From positions 1 to 22,519 of the forward strand of contig JBHEMX010000031.1 in NCBI GenBank assembly GCA_046262355.1: DNA of 22,519 bases. The letters are read 5' to 3'. Position 1 is the stretch's first letter. Each line of letters opens with the position of its first letter. The notes beneath the pieces were generated by a model that saw only the letters and a program-made list of their open reading frames with translations, was not told where the DNA came from and made no database searches. The stretch comes from DATADD01 sp046262355 (GTDB lineage Bacteria; Actinomycetota; CADDZG01; WHSQ01). The position numbers and the translations under genes are program-made. This document shows, one piece after another, positions 1 through 7,647 of the stretch.

Positions 1-40
1 AGGTTGGAAACCTAAGGCTCTACCATTGAGCTACACCCGC
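1..40 (-). tRNA. tRNA-Gly(TCC), 5' part, cut by window edge
   Basis: Read on the minus strand, this is the first 40 bases of a tRNA: a 7-base acceptor strand beginning GCGGGTG, TA, a D arm with GCTC/GAGC around the loop AATGGTA, base 26 C, the 5' anticodon stem TTAGG, and a seven-base loop TTTCCAA that places TCC at positions 34-36. TCC reads GGA (glycine), and the GCGGG 5' end is usual for bacterial tRNA-Gly. The rest of the gene lies to the left of the window. It follows a small membrane-protein ORF and tRNA-Pro on the same strand. Confidence 0.9.
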
Positions 41-49
41 AAGCCGCTC

Positions 50-55
50 ATTCTA
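50..55 (-). promoter_or_regulatory. Candidate -10 element for tRNA-Gly
   Basis: On the minus strand this reads TAGAAT, a good match to the TANNNT -10 of vegetative sigma factors. It ends 9 bases before the mature tRNA 5' end, so transcription would start about 2-4 bases upstream of the tRNA. It overlaps the TAG stop codon of the small ORF at 53-262. I see no convincing -35, so tRNA-Gly could also be reached by read-through from tRNA-Pro. Confidence 0.4.
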
Positions 56-262
56 TTTCGACTGGTTCCTGTTTTCGCGAGAGAGCAAGGCGGCCCGAAG
101 CACAGCGACCGCGAGCCCGACCAGGGCGGCGACGAGAAGCCTCCTACCGACGGTGCCCTCCCAAACAAAGAAGAATGTGAACCAGACGATCAGACCATTC
201 ACGGCCCCGGCCAACCATGGTTGCCGGCGTTCCCACTCTTTCGTCTTCCACCACTCCGCCAC
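53..262 (-). CDS. Small predicted two-helix membrane protein between tRNA genes
   Basis: This is a 69-residue ORF of no family I recognise. After a charged, tryptophan-rich N-terminus (W4, W5, W10, W16), two hydrophobic stretches at about residues 17-37 and 41-60 look like a helical hairpin, followed by a short polar tail. The GTG start (262-260) lies one base from the end of the tRNA-Pro gene, so there is no room for a Shine-Dalgarno site except inside the tRNA, and none is seen there. RNase Z cleavage after the tRNA discriminator base would leave an almost leaderless message. The hydrophobic pattern and lack of disruption support a real gene; the unusual start and small size argue for caution. 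Later starts at residues 17 (TTG) or 21 (GTG) would cut into helix one. Confidence 0.55.
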   Translation of the reverse strand: MAEWWKTKEWERRQPWLAGAVNGLIVWFTFFFVWEGTVGRRLLVAALVGLAVAVLRAALLSRENRNQSK

Positions 263-263
263 G

Positions 264-338
264 TCGGGGCGGCCGGATTCGAACCGGCGACCTCAGCGTC
301 CCAAACGCTGCGCGCTAACCAAGCTGCGCTACGCCCCG
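264..338 (-). tRNA. tRNA-Pro(TGG)
   Basis: On the minus strand this 75-base sequence folds as a full cloverleaf: acceptor CGGGGCG/CGCCCCG with discriminator A, D stem GCGC/GCGC, anticodon stem CAGCG/CGCTG, loop TTTGGGA with anticodon TGG (proline, CCA codons), T stem GCCGG/CCGGC and loop TTCGAAT. The C1:G72 pair is a known feature of bacterial tRNA-Pro, and G37 follows the anticodon as expected. No 3' CCA is encoded. A small membrane-protein ORF begins one base downstream, and tRNA-Gly follows it. Confidence 0.96.
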
Positions 339-346
339 TTGTTCCC

Positions 347-352
347 ATTATG
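347..352 (-). promoter_or_regulatory. Candidate -10 element for tRNA-Pro
   Basis: The minus strand reads CATAAT, one mismatch from TATAAT, ending 8 bases before the tRNA 5' end. That gives a very short 5' leader, as is common for actinobacterial tRNAs. No clear -35 is visible at 16-18 bases upstream. Confidence 0.45.
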
Positions 353-423
353 CGAGAAATCTACGGTCGCAGAGGCGGTCAGACGTAAGATGCGCCTGAC
401 CTTGAGGCTCACCGTCGCGGTTG

Positions 424-508
424 GTGGGAGCCCGAGTTGGGAGCCAGGGGCCGTCATCCCCACTTCGTCCGCCTAGCGCGGTCTCTGGCTCCCAACCTGG
501 GATCCCAC
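424..508. repeat. Long imperfect inverted repeat in the tRNA-Pro/tig divergent region
   Basis: The left arm (424-447) and right arm (485-508) are reverse complements at 21 of 24 positions. The inner 12 bases match perfectly (436-447 with 485-496), as do the outer six (424-429 with 503-508), and a G-T wobble adds to the stem. The loop is 37 bases. No T-run follows either arm, and both flanking genes point away from it, so it is not an ordinary terminator. It could be a structured untranslated RNA, a protein-binding palindrome or the remnant of a small mobile repeat. The 287-base gene-free stretch 339-625 holds only this repeat and the two promoter candidates. Confidence 0.8.
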
Positions 509-610
509 TTCCTCACGGCCGTTCGGGTCGAGCCGATGGGCCGGATGGCCGAGACGGCCAAAGCCCCTCCTGCGGGCCCGAGTCGCGCCTCTGCCGGCCC
601 CACCCGAAGC

Positions 611-616
611 TAGGAT
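611..616 (+). promoter_or_regulatory. Weak candidate -10 element for tig
   Basis: TAGGAT fits the TANNNT -10 pattern and ends 9 bases before the tig ATG, which would give a message with a leader of only a few bases. tig also lacks a clear Shine-Dalgarno site, which fits a near-leaderless transcript. No -35 is recognisable, so this is tentative. Confidence 0.28.
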
Positions 617-625
617 GAGCGGACG

Positions 626-1957
626 ATGAAGACGGACGCCCTGCAAACGACCTCCGAGCGCGTGGAGAAGGACAGGGTCAAGCTGCGCGTCGAGGTGGCC
701 GAGGACGCCCTCACCCCTGCGATAAACGCCGCGTACAGGCGCTGGGCCGGGGAGATCAAGGTGCCGGGGTTCCGCAAGGGCAAGGTGCCTCGTCAGCTCA
801 TCGACGCTCGGGTCGGGGCCGACGTCGTGCGCGAGGAGGCCCTGCGGGACGCGCTTCCCGATCTCTACCGGGACGCTCTGAGGGCCGAGGACCTCGAGGC
901 GATCGCACCGCCCGACATCGACGTCGTGGACTTCGATCCGGGGTCTCCGCTCATCTTCGAGGCGACGGTCGACGTCCGGCCCGAGATCGTGCTCCCAAAC
1001 ATGTCGGACATAGAGGTCGAGGCGCCCGAGAGCGACGTGACCGAGGAGGATGTGAACGAGCAGCTCGAGCGGCTGAGAGAGCGTTTTGCAGAGCTCGAGA
1101 CCGTGGGGCGAGACGCGCGCCGCGGCGACTTCGTGCTCATCGACCTCAAGGGCTACGACAACGGCGAGCCCGTCGAGGACGCCAGCGCCCCCGACTTTCT
1201 CTACGAGGTTGGCTCCCGCACCGGCTCGCCGAGGCTGGACGACGAGGTCGAGGGCACTCGTCCCGGCGTGATCGTCCGGTTCAACGACGTCGTCGCCACT
1301 GCCGGCGATGGCGATGGATCCGTCGGGCGCGAGCTTTCGTTCACGGTCCTGGTGAAGGAGGTCAAGGCCAAGAAGCTTCCCGTCCTCGACGACGACTTTG
1401 CCAAGACGGTCGGGGAGTTCGACGATCTCCAGGCTCTCAAAGAGGACCTGCGTGAGCGCCTGGGCGAGGTGAAGGGACAGCTGGCCGAGGACGAGCTGCG
1501 TGCCATCGTCCTTGAGCGACTCGTCGACGCAGCGCACCTCGAGGCACCCGAGAAGCTGGTCGCCACGGAGTTCGATCATCAGCTCGAGCATCTCGAGGAG
1601 GATCTAGGACGCGCCGGCATGACGTTCGCCGACTACGCGCTCCAGAGCGATGCCACGGAGCTCGAGATCCGCAAGGACATCCGCTCTCGAGCACAGCGTT
1701 CTGTCAAGGCGGAGCTTCTCCTCGAAGAGGTGGCGCGCCGCAACGAGATCGGCATCGAGGAGGAGGAGATCGGGCGAGAGATCGCCGTCGCCGCAGCTCG
1801 CTCCGGCAGGGATCCACAGGAGCTTGCGAAGCAGATCGTGGATTCGGGGCGTTTGTCAGTGGTCGCAGCCGATATCATGCGGCGCAAGGCGCTGGACTAC
1901 GTCGTCGATCTCGTCAACGTGTCCAGTAGACCCGCCGCCGAGGAAAGTGAAGAGTGA
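626..1957 (+). CDS. tig: Trigger factor, ribosome-associated chaperone and prolyl isomerase
   Basis: This 443-residue protein has the length and three-part layout of trigger factor, which binds at the ribosomal exit tunnel near L23 and shields nascent chains in the cytoplasm. The ribosome-docking signature GFRKGKVP is at residues 48-55 in the N-terminal domain. A central FKBP-type isomerase domain occupies roughly residues 160-245, and an acidic helical C-terminal domain follows to about 415, ending in a glutamate-rich tail. The ATG at 626 is the only sensible start and has at best a weak ribosome site; a possible -10 lies just upstream. Its stop overlaps the clpP start (TGATG), so folding and degradation functions are co-translated. 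Confidence 0.97.
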   Translation: MKTDALQTTSERVEKDRVKLRVEVAEDALTPAINAAYRRWAGEIKVPGFRKGKVPRQLIDARVGADVVREEALRDALPDLYRDALRAEDLEAIAPPDIDVVDFDPGSPLIFEATVDVRPEIVLPNMSDIEVEAPESDVTEEDVNEQLERLRERFAELETVGRDARRGDFVLIDLKGYDNGEPVEDASAPDFLYEVGSRTGSPRLDDEVEGTRPGVIVRFNDVVATAGDGDGSVGRELSFTVLVKEVKAKKLPVLDDDFAKTVGEFDDLQALKEDLRERLGEVKGQLAEDELRAIVLERLVDAAHLEAPEKLVATEFDHQLEHLEEDLGRAGMTFADYALQSDATELEIRKDIRSRAQRSVKAELLLEEVARRNEIGIEEEEIGREIAVAAARSGRDPQELAKQIVDSGRLSVVAADIMRRKALDYVVDLVNVSSRPAAEESEE

Positions 1958-2655
1958 TGGATCAACAGCCGTACCGCAACTACCTCGTGCCGATGGTCGT
2001 CGAACAGACGAGCAGGGGCGAGCGTGCCTTCGACATCTACTCCCGCCTCCTCAAGGAGCGGATCGTCATGTTGGGGACGCCGGTTGACGACCAGATCGCC
2101 AACCTGATCGTTGCCCAGCTGCTGCATCTCGAATCGGAGGATCCCGACAAGGACATCAGCCTCTACATCAATTCGCCCGGGGGCATGGTCTATGCGGGGA
2201 TGGCCATCTACGACACCATGCAATACATCAAGCCGGACGTCTCCACCATATGCGTGGGCATGGCGATGTCCATGGGAGCGATCCTGCTCTGTGGTGGCGC
2301 GTCGGACAAGCGCTTCGCGCTGCCGAACGCCAAGATCATGATCCACCAAGGCTCGGCTGGTTTCTCCGGCACGCCCACGGACATCGAGATCCACGCGAAG
2401 GAAGTCCTGTCGTTGCGCAGAAGGATGGCGGAGATCATCTCGCAGCACTCAAGTCAACCTGTCGAACAGGTCGAAAAGGACATCGACAGAGACCGGTTCA
2501 TGAATCCGAGCGAGGCAAAAGCCTACGGTATCATCGACAACATCATCAGCAGCCGCACGGTGGCGGAGCACAGCCCCGCCATCGTGGGGGGAGAACCGAC
2601 GAGACTAGCCGACGCAGAGACCGACGCTTCTTCTGCGGAGAAGCCCGAGGTTTAA
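1957..2655 (+). CDS. clpP: ATP-dependent Clp protease proteolytic subunit ClpP
   Basis: This is a 232-residue serine peptidase of family S14, which forms the tetradecameric chamber that degrades substrates unfolded by ClpX. The catalytic triad is intact: Ser105 in GMAMSMGA, His130 in MIHQ and Asp179 in DRDRF, each offset by eight from the E. coli residues 97, 122 and 171. The C-terminal tail after about residue 205 is long, polar and probably disordered. I chose ATG 1957, which overlaps the tig stop by one base and follows GAGGAA at about 1940-1945; a GTG one codon earlier is possible. Only one clpP is present here, whereas many Actinobacteria have a tandem pair. Confidence 0.97.
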   Translation: MDQQPYRNYLVPMVVEQTSRGERAFDIYSRLLKERIVMLGTPVDDQIANLIVAQLLHLESEDPDKDISLYINSPGGMVYAGMAIYDTMQYIKPDVSTICVGMAMSMGAILLCGGASDKRFALPNAKIMIHQGSAGFSGTPTDIEIHAKEVLSLRRRMAEIISQHSSQPVEQVEKDIDRDRFMNPSEAKAYGIIDNIISSRTVAEHSPAIVGGEPTRLADAETDASSAEKPEV

Positions 2656-2665
2656 GGGGGTTCCG

Positions 2666-3940
2666 GTGCCGAAATTCGGCGACGGCGGCGACCTGCTCAA
2701 GTGTTCCTTCTGTGGGAAGTCGCAGAAGCAGGTCAAGAAGCTCATCGCCGGCCCAGGCGTCTACATCTGCGATGAGTGCATCGACCTCTGCAACGAGATC
2801 ATCGAAGAGGAACTATCCGAGACGCCGGAGCTGAAGCTCGAGGATCTTCCCAAGCCCAAGGAGATCTACGAGTTCCTGAACGACTACATCGTCGGGCAGG
2901 AGCAGGCGAAGAAGGTCCTGTCCGTGGCCGTCTACAACCACTACAAGCGGATCCAGGTCGGGTCGCGTCAAGACGGCGAGGTAGAGCTCGCTAAGTCGAA
3001 CATCCTTCTCCTCGGGCCGACCGGTTGCGGCAAGACACTGCTGGCTCAGACGCTTGCTCGCATGCTGAATGTCCCCTTCGCGATCGCCGATGCGACCGCG
3101 CTCACGGAGGCCGGTTACGTCGGGGAGGACGTCGAGAACATACTGCTCAAGCTGATCCAGGCCGCGGACTACGACGTCAAACGCGCCGAGACGGGCATCA
3201 TCTACATCGACGAGGTCGACAAGATAGCTCGCAAGAGCGAGAACCCTTCGATCACACGTGATGTATCCGGCGAGGGCGTGCAACAGGCGCTCCTGAAGAT
3301 CCTCGAGGGCACGACCGCCAGCGTCCCCCCGCAGGGTGGACGCAAGCATCCGCACCAAGAGTTCATCCAGATCGACACCACTAACGTGCTGTTCATCTGC
3401 GGTGGCGCCTTCGCAGGTCTCGAGAAGCTGATCGAGAGCCGCATCGGACGCAAGGGCGTCGGCTTCGGCGCCGACGTCCGCAAGATGGAGGAGAAAGACC
3501 TCGGCGGGATCCTCGGTCACGTCCTGCCGGAAGACCTCCTGAAGTACGGGTTGATCCCGGAGTTCGTCGGAAGGCTTCCCGTCATCACCCACGTCCACAA
3601 CCTCGACAAGGAAGCTCTGGTAAAGATCCTCACCGAGCCCAAGAATGCTCTGATCCGCCAGTACAAGAAGTTCTTCGACTTCGACGGCGTCGAGCTCGAG
3701 TTCACCTCCGACGCGCTCGAGGCGGTCGCAGAGCAGTCGATGCTGCGCGGAACGGGAGCGCGCGGGCTGCGCGCGATCCTCGAAGAGGTGTTGCTGAACG
3801 TTATGTACGACCTCCCGAGCCGCAAGGACGTCGGCAAGTGCGTGATCTCGAGAGAGGTCGTGCTCGAGCGCGTGAACCCAACGCTCGTGCCGCGCACCAA
3901 GGCGCGCAGCGACCGCACCGCGCGCGAGCGCTCCGCGTAG
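2666..3940 (+). CDS. clpX: ATP-dependent unfoldase ClpX
   Basis: This 424-residue AAA+ unfoldase recognises, unfolds and threads substrates into ClpP. The N-terminal zinc-binding domain has Cys13, Cys16, Cys35 and Cys38. The AAA+ core shows Walker A at residues 117-124 (GPTGCGKT), the pore loop GYVGED at 150-155, Walker B ending in Asp182-Glu183, the arginine-finger region in LIPEFVGR, and sensor 2 in GTGARGLR. The ClpP-docking tripeptide reads VGF where E. coli has IGF. The GTG start at 2666 follows a purine-rich AAGGGGG site 10 bases after clpP, so the two subunits are co-expressed. The last 20 residues are a basic, arginine-rich tail. Confidence 0.97.
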   Translation: MPKFGDGGDLLKCSFCGKSQKQVKKLIAGPGVYICDECIDLCNEIIEEELSETPELKLEDLPKPKEIYEFLNDYIVGQEQAKKVLSVAVYNHYKRIQVGSRQDGEVELAKSNILLLGPTGCGKTLLAQTLARMLNVPFAIADATALTEAGYVGEDVENILLKLIQAADYDVKRAETGIIYIDEVDKIARKSENPSITRDVSGEGVQQALLKILEGTTASVPPQGGRKHPHQEFIQIDTTNVLFICGGAFAGLEKLIESRIGRKGVGFGADVRKMEEKDLGGILGHVLPEDLLKYGLIPEFVGRLPVITHVHNLDKEALVKILTEPKNALIRQYKKFFDFDGVELEFTSDALEAVAEQSMLRGTGARGLRAILEEVLLNVMYDLPSRKDVGKCVISREVVLERVNPTLVPRTKARSDRTARERSA

Positions 3941-3977
3941 CCGCTCCCTTCCCTTCGTCGGTGAGCTGAGCCCCTAA

Positions 3978-5015
3978 GTGTGGGTCAGCTTCACCGATGA
4001 ACGCAGCGCGGTGGGCCGCCGGCTGCTGATCGCGCTCGGCATCCTCCTCGCGCTGGGCATCGGAGCGGCCTTCGTCGTGGACCTTCTCGGCCCTCCCCGC
4101 GACGATGCCATCGAGCTCGTGCCGCCCGAGGCGGCAACCTACGTCAGCGTCTTCCTCGAGCCCTCCCGGGACCAGAGGCTCGCTCTCGAGCATCTCATCG
4201 CACGCCTCGATGTGCCCCCCGCCCGGGGAGGGGTGGAGGGCGTGGTTGCTCGGGTGGTTGGTGCCGTCATCGGCGCCGGTGAGATGTCCTTCGGCGACGT
4301 CCGGCCGTGGGTCGGGAGCCAGGTCGCCTTCTTCGCGCTGCCGGACGGGTCCGCCACGCGCCGCGCGGCGCTCATCGCCGTCGCCGACGAGGATGAAGCC
4401 GCCGCGGCTCTCGACCGGGCCGCCGGCGCGGGCGCCGTCCGCAGGTCCTACGCGGGAACCGATTACGCGCTCGCTGACGGCGACATCGCTCGAGCGCTCC
4501 TCGACGGCTTCGTGATCGCGGGCCACGAGGTCGCCGTCAGGGCCGCGTTGGATGCCGCGGCGGGGCGATCCCTGGCCTCTCGCGCGCCCTTCCAGGAGGC
4601 GACCGAGGATCTCCCCGCCGACCGCCTGGGACTCGCCTATCTCGAGCGCGGGCCAAGGTCGCTCGGAGGACTCGGAGGAAGCGTCGCCGCGGCGCTGTGG
4701 GCGCGCGCCGACGCTCTTGTGGCAGTGGCCTCGGTTGAGAGCGCTCTCGCACCCAGGCTCGCGCTCGGCGCGCTCGCTGCGCCCCAGCTTGACCGGCATG
4801 CTCGCAGCGTCGCGACTGATGCGTTGAACGATGGATACTCGCCGCAGGCATTGCTCGAGGCCGACGACCTGGGTGCCGCTGCCGACGGCCTTGTGCTCGA
4901 GTCGATCGGGGGCCTGGGCGCAGAGCCCATCTTGGACCGGCTGCGCTTCGTTGTGGTCGGGTCCAAAGACGAGGAGAACAGGGTGTTACAGCAGATCGTT
5001 ATGGAAGTCCGGTGA
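3978..5015 (+). CDS. DUF3352-like membrane-anchored protein
   Basis: This 345-residue protein has a short cytoplasmic N-terminus, one transmembrane segment at about residues 15-37, and an alanine-rich extracytoplasmic domain. The stretch after the anchor (YVSVFLEPSRDQRLALEHL) resembles the start of the DUF3352 family, whose function is unknown. Members I know of are usually longer, so this looks like a shortened form. The GTG at 3978 has no good ribosome site; a GTG at 4011 would remove the first 11 residues and leave the anchor intact. It lies 37 bases after clpX, and its stop overlaps the valS start in a GTGA junction, so it is translated with valS. Nothing in the sequence reveals a catalytic motif. 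Confidence 0.8.
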   Translation: MWVSFTDERSAVGRRLLIALGILLALGIGAAFVVDLLGPPRDDAIELVPPEAATYVSVFLEPSRDQRLALEHLIARLDVPPARGGVEGVVARVVGAVIGAGEMSFGDVRPWVGSQVAFFALPDGSATRRAALIAVADEDEAAAALDRAAGAGAVRRSYAGTDYALADGDIARALLDGFVIAGHEVAVRAALDAAAGRSLASRAPFQEATEDLPADRLGLAYLERGPRSLGGLGGSVAAALWARADALVAVASVESALAPRLALGALAAPQLDRHARSVATDALNDGYSPQALLEADDLGAAADGLVLESIGGLGAEPILDRLRFVVVGSKDEENRVLQQIVMEVR

Positions 5016-7642
5016 GCCAGGAGCTTTCGACCACATATCAGCCGGCCGAGATCGAACGGCGGTGGTACGAGACGTGGGAGGAGCAGGGTCTGTTCCACGC
5101 CCGCCCCAACCCGGACAAGAAGCCGTACACGATCGTCATCCCACCGCCCAACGTCACCGGAGCACTCCACGTCGGACACGCTCTCGGCCACACGCTTCAG
5201 GACGCGTTCGCGCGGCGCGCCCGGATGATGGGCTTCGAGACCCTGTGGCTACCGGGCAGCGACCACGCCGGCATCGCCACCCAGAACGTCGTCGAGCGTG
5301 AGCTCGCGAAGGAGGGTTTCGACCGGCACAAGCTCGGGCGCGATGAGTTCGTCCGCCGGGTATGGCGGTGGAAGGAGACCTACGGCGGGCGGATCCTCGA
5401 GCAGATGCGTCGCCTGGGGGACTCCGTCGACTGGGAGCGCGAGCGATTCACGATGGACGAGGGGCTGTCGCGCGCGGTCAGGACGGTGTTCGTGCGATGG
5501 TTCGACGACGGGCTTATCTATCGCGGGCTCAGGATCATCAACTGGTGCCCGCGCTGCACGACTGCCCTATCGGATATCGAGGTCAAGCACTCGGACGTGG
5601 CCGGTGAGCTCGTGACGTTCAGGTATCCGCTCGAGGATGGCTCGGGCTATGTCGCGGTTGCCACCACGCGCATAGAGACGATGCTCGGCGATTCGGGCAT
5701 CGCCGTCCATCCCGGCGACGAGCGCTACGCGGACCTCGTGGGCAAGCGCGTGAAGCATCCGTTCTTCCCGCAGCGCGTCGTCCCGATCGTCGCCGACGAC
5801 GCGGTGGACGCCGACTTCGGGACGGGCGCGGTAAAGGTCACGCCGGCTCACGACGCGACGGACTTCGAGATAGGCGAGCGCCACGGCCTCGAGAAGATCA
5901 ACATCCTCGACGAGAGAGCGCACCTCAACGTGAACGCCGGTCGCTTCGAGGGCAGCGACCGCTACGATGCTCGGCGCGCCGTTCTCAACGAGCTTCAGCA
6001 GCTCGGTCTCGTCGACGGTGTCGAGCGGCCCTATGTCCACTCCGTGGGGCACTGTGATCGCTGCGGCACCGAGATCGAGCCGTGGCTCTCCGAACAGTGG
6101 TTCGTGAAGATGCAGCCGCTCGTGGGGCCGGCCATCGAGGTGGTGCGCGACGGCCGCGTCCGGATCGAGCCGCCTCGTTTCCGCAAGGCCTACGAGGACT
6201 GGATGCTCGGCATCAGGGATTGGTGCATCTCGCGCCAACTGTGGTGGGGGCATCGCATCCCGGTGTGGTATTGCGACGACTGCGGCGAAGTGCGGGCGTC
6301 GATGGAGGATGTGACCACGTGCGCCGCCTGCGGATCCGGCAAGGTCCATCAGGACCCCGACGTGCTCGACACATGGTTCTCGTCCCAGTTGTGGCCGTTC
6401 TCGACGCTCGGGTGGCCGGACGACTCGGAGGATCTTCGATACTTCTACCCGACCACTCTTCTCGCGACCGGTTACGAGATCTTGTATCTCTGGGTCGCTC
6501 GCATGATCACCTCGGGCCTTTATTTCATGGAGGACGTCCCCTTCCGAGAGGTCTTGATCCACGGCATCGTTCGGGATTTCGAGGGAAGCAAGATGTCGAA
6601 GTCCAAGGGCAACGTCGTCGATCCGCTGACGATGATCGACCGCTATGGAGCCGATGCGCTCAGGTTTTCGCTCGCCTTCGCCGCGGTTCCGGGCAACGAC
6701 ACGAACGTCTCCGAGGACCGCATCGAGGGGGCGCGCAACTTCGCCAACAAGCTCTGGAACGCAGCTAGGTTCGTCTTGCTCGTCGTCGGCGACGAGCGAC
6801 CGGAGATTCCCGGACCGGACGCGCTCGACGTCAAGGATCGGTGGATCTTGTCACGGCTCGATGAGACGATCGTCGAGATCGAAGGCCATCTTGCCGCGTT
6901 CAATTGGTCGGAGGCGGCGCGCTCCCTGCACCGCTTCGCGTGGAGCGAGTACTGCGACTGGTACATCGAGCTGGCGAAGCTGGACGCCTCGACGAAACGG
7001 GAGAAGACCACCTATGCGGTGCTCCTGCACGTCCTGGACGCGGTATTGAGGTTGCTACACCCGATCATGCCGTTCATCACGGAGGAGCTGTGGTCGCGCC
7101 TGGACCCGTCGGGCGGCTCGATCATGAGTGGCTCGTGGCCCGTGGCTGCAGGGCGGTCCGACCGCGACGCGCAGGCGACGATGGAACGCTTCCGTGAGCT
7201 AGTCACGGCGCTCAGGCGCCTCAAGGTCGACCACGGCATCCCTCCCGGGAGGCCCATGTCGGTGGCCGTCGACGCCGGTGAGCACGCCGACGAGGTGCGA
7301 ACGCTCAGCGCTGCCGTCACGGCGCTGGCGCGCCTCGAGAGCATCGAGCTCACCGACGCCCTGCCGCCGCCCAGCGGGCACGCGCGCGCGCTGACCTCAG
7401 CCGGCCTGGAGATGTCGGTCGCACTCGGAGACGTGATCGACCTGGAGGTCGAGCGCGACAGACTTCGCAAGAAGATCGACTCGGCCACTGCGGACGTCGA
7501 TCGTGCTCGGCGCAAGCTCGACAACGGAGACTTCATCGCGCGGGCGCCGGCGGCCGTCGTCGACAAGGAACGAGCGAAGCTGGAGGAGGCGCTCTCGGCG
7601 CGCGAGACGCTCGAGGACCAACTGCGCGCTCTGGAGGCGTGA
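5012..7642 (+). CDS. valS: Valyl-tRNA synthetase
   Basis: This 876-residue class I synthetase charges tRNA-Val in the cytoplasm. The HIGH-type motif is HVGH at residues 53-56, preceded by PPPNVTG, and KMSKS is at residues 527-531. Between them lies the large CP1 editing insertion that hydrolyses mischarged threonine, plus Cys-x2-Cys pairs (CDRC, CDDC, CAAC) typical of zinc-binding ValS subdomains. A helical anticodon-binding domain follows KMSKS, and the last 65 residues form the ValS-specific charged coiled coil that contacts the tRNA. The GTG start overlaps the preceding stop (GTGA) with GGAAG just upstream. The length is normal for the family. Confidence 0.98.
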   Translation: MSQELSTTYQPAEIERRWYETWEEQGLFHARPNPDKKPYTIVIPPPNVTGALHVGHALGHTLQDAFARRARMMGFETLWLPGSDHAGIATQNVVERELAKEGFDRHKLGRDEFVRRVWRWKETYGGRILEQMRRLGDSVDWERERFTMDEGLSRAVRTVFVRWFDDGLIYRGLRIINWCPRCTTALSDIEVKHSDVAGELVTFRYPLEDGSGYVAVATTRIETMLGDSGIAVHPGDERYADLVGKRVKHPFFPQRVVPIVADDAVDADFGTGAVKVTPAHDATDFEIGERHGLEKINILDERAHLNVNAGRFEGSDRYDARRAVLNELQQLGLVDGVERPYVHSVGHCDRCGTEIEPWLSEQWFVKMQPLVGPAIEVVRDGRVRIEPPRFRKAYEDWMLGIRDWCISRQLWWGHRIPVWYCDDCGEVRASMEDVTTCAACGSGKVHQDPDVLDTWFSSQLWPFSTLGWPDDSEDLRYFYPTTLLATGYEILYLWVARMITSGLYFMEDVPFREVLIHGIVRDFEGSKMSKSKGNVVDPLTMIDRYGADALRFSLAFAAVPGNDTNVSEDRIEGARNFANKLWNAARFVLLVVGDERPEIPGPDALDVKDRWILSRLDETIVEIEGHLAAFNWSEAARSLHRFAWSEYCDWYIELAKLDASTKREKTTYAVLLHVLDAVLRLLHPIMPFITEELWSRLDPSGGSIMSGSWPVAAGRSDRDAQATMERFRELVTALRRLKVDHGIPPGRPMSVAVDAGEHADEVRTLSAAVTALARLESIELTDALPPPSGHARALTSAGLEMSVALGDVIDLEVERDRLRKKIDSATADVDRARRKLDNGDFIARAPAAVVDKERAKLEEALSARETLEDQLRALEA

Positions 7643-7647
7643 GCAAC

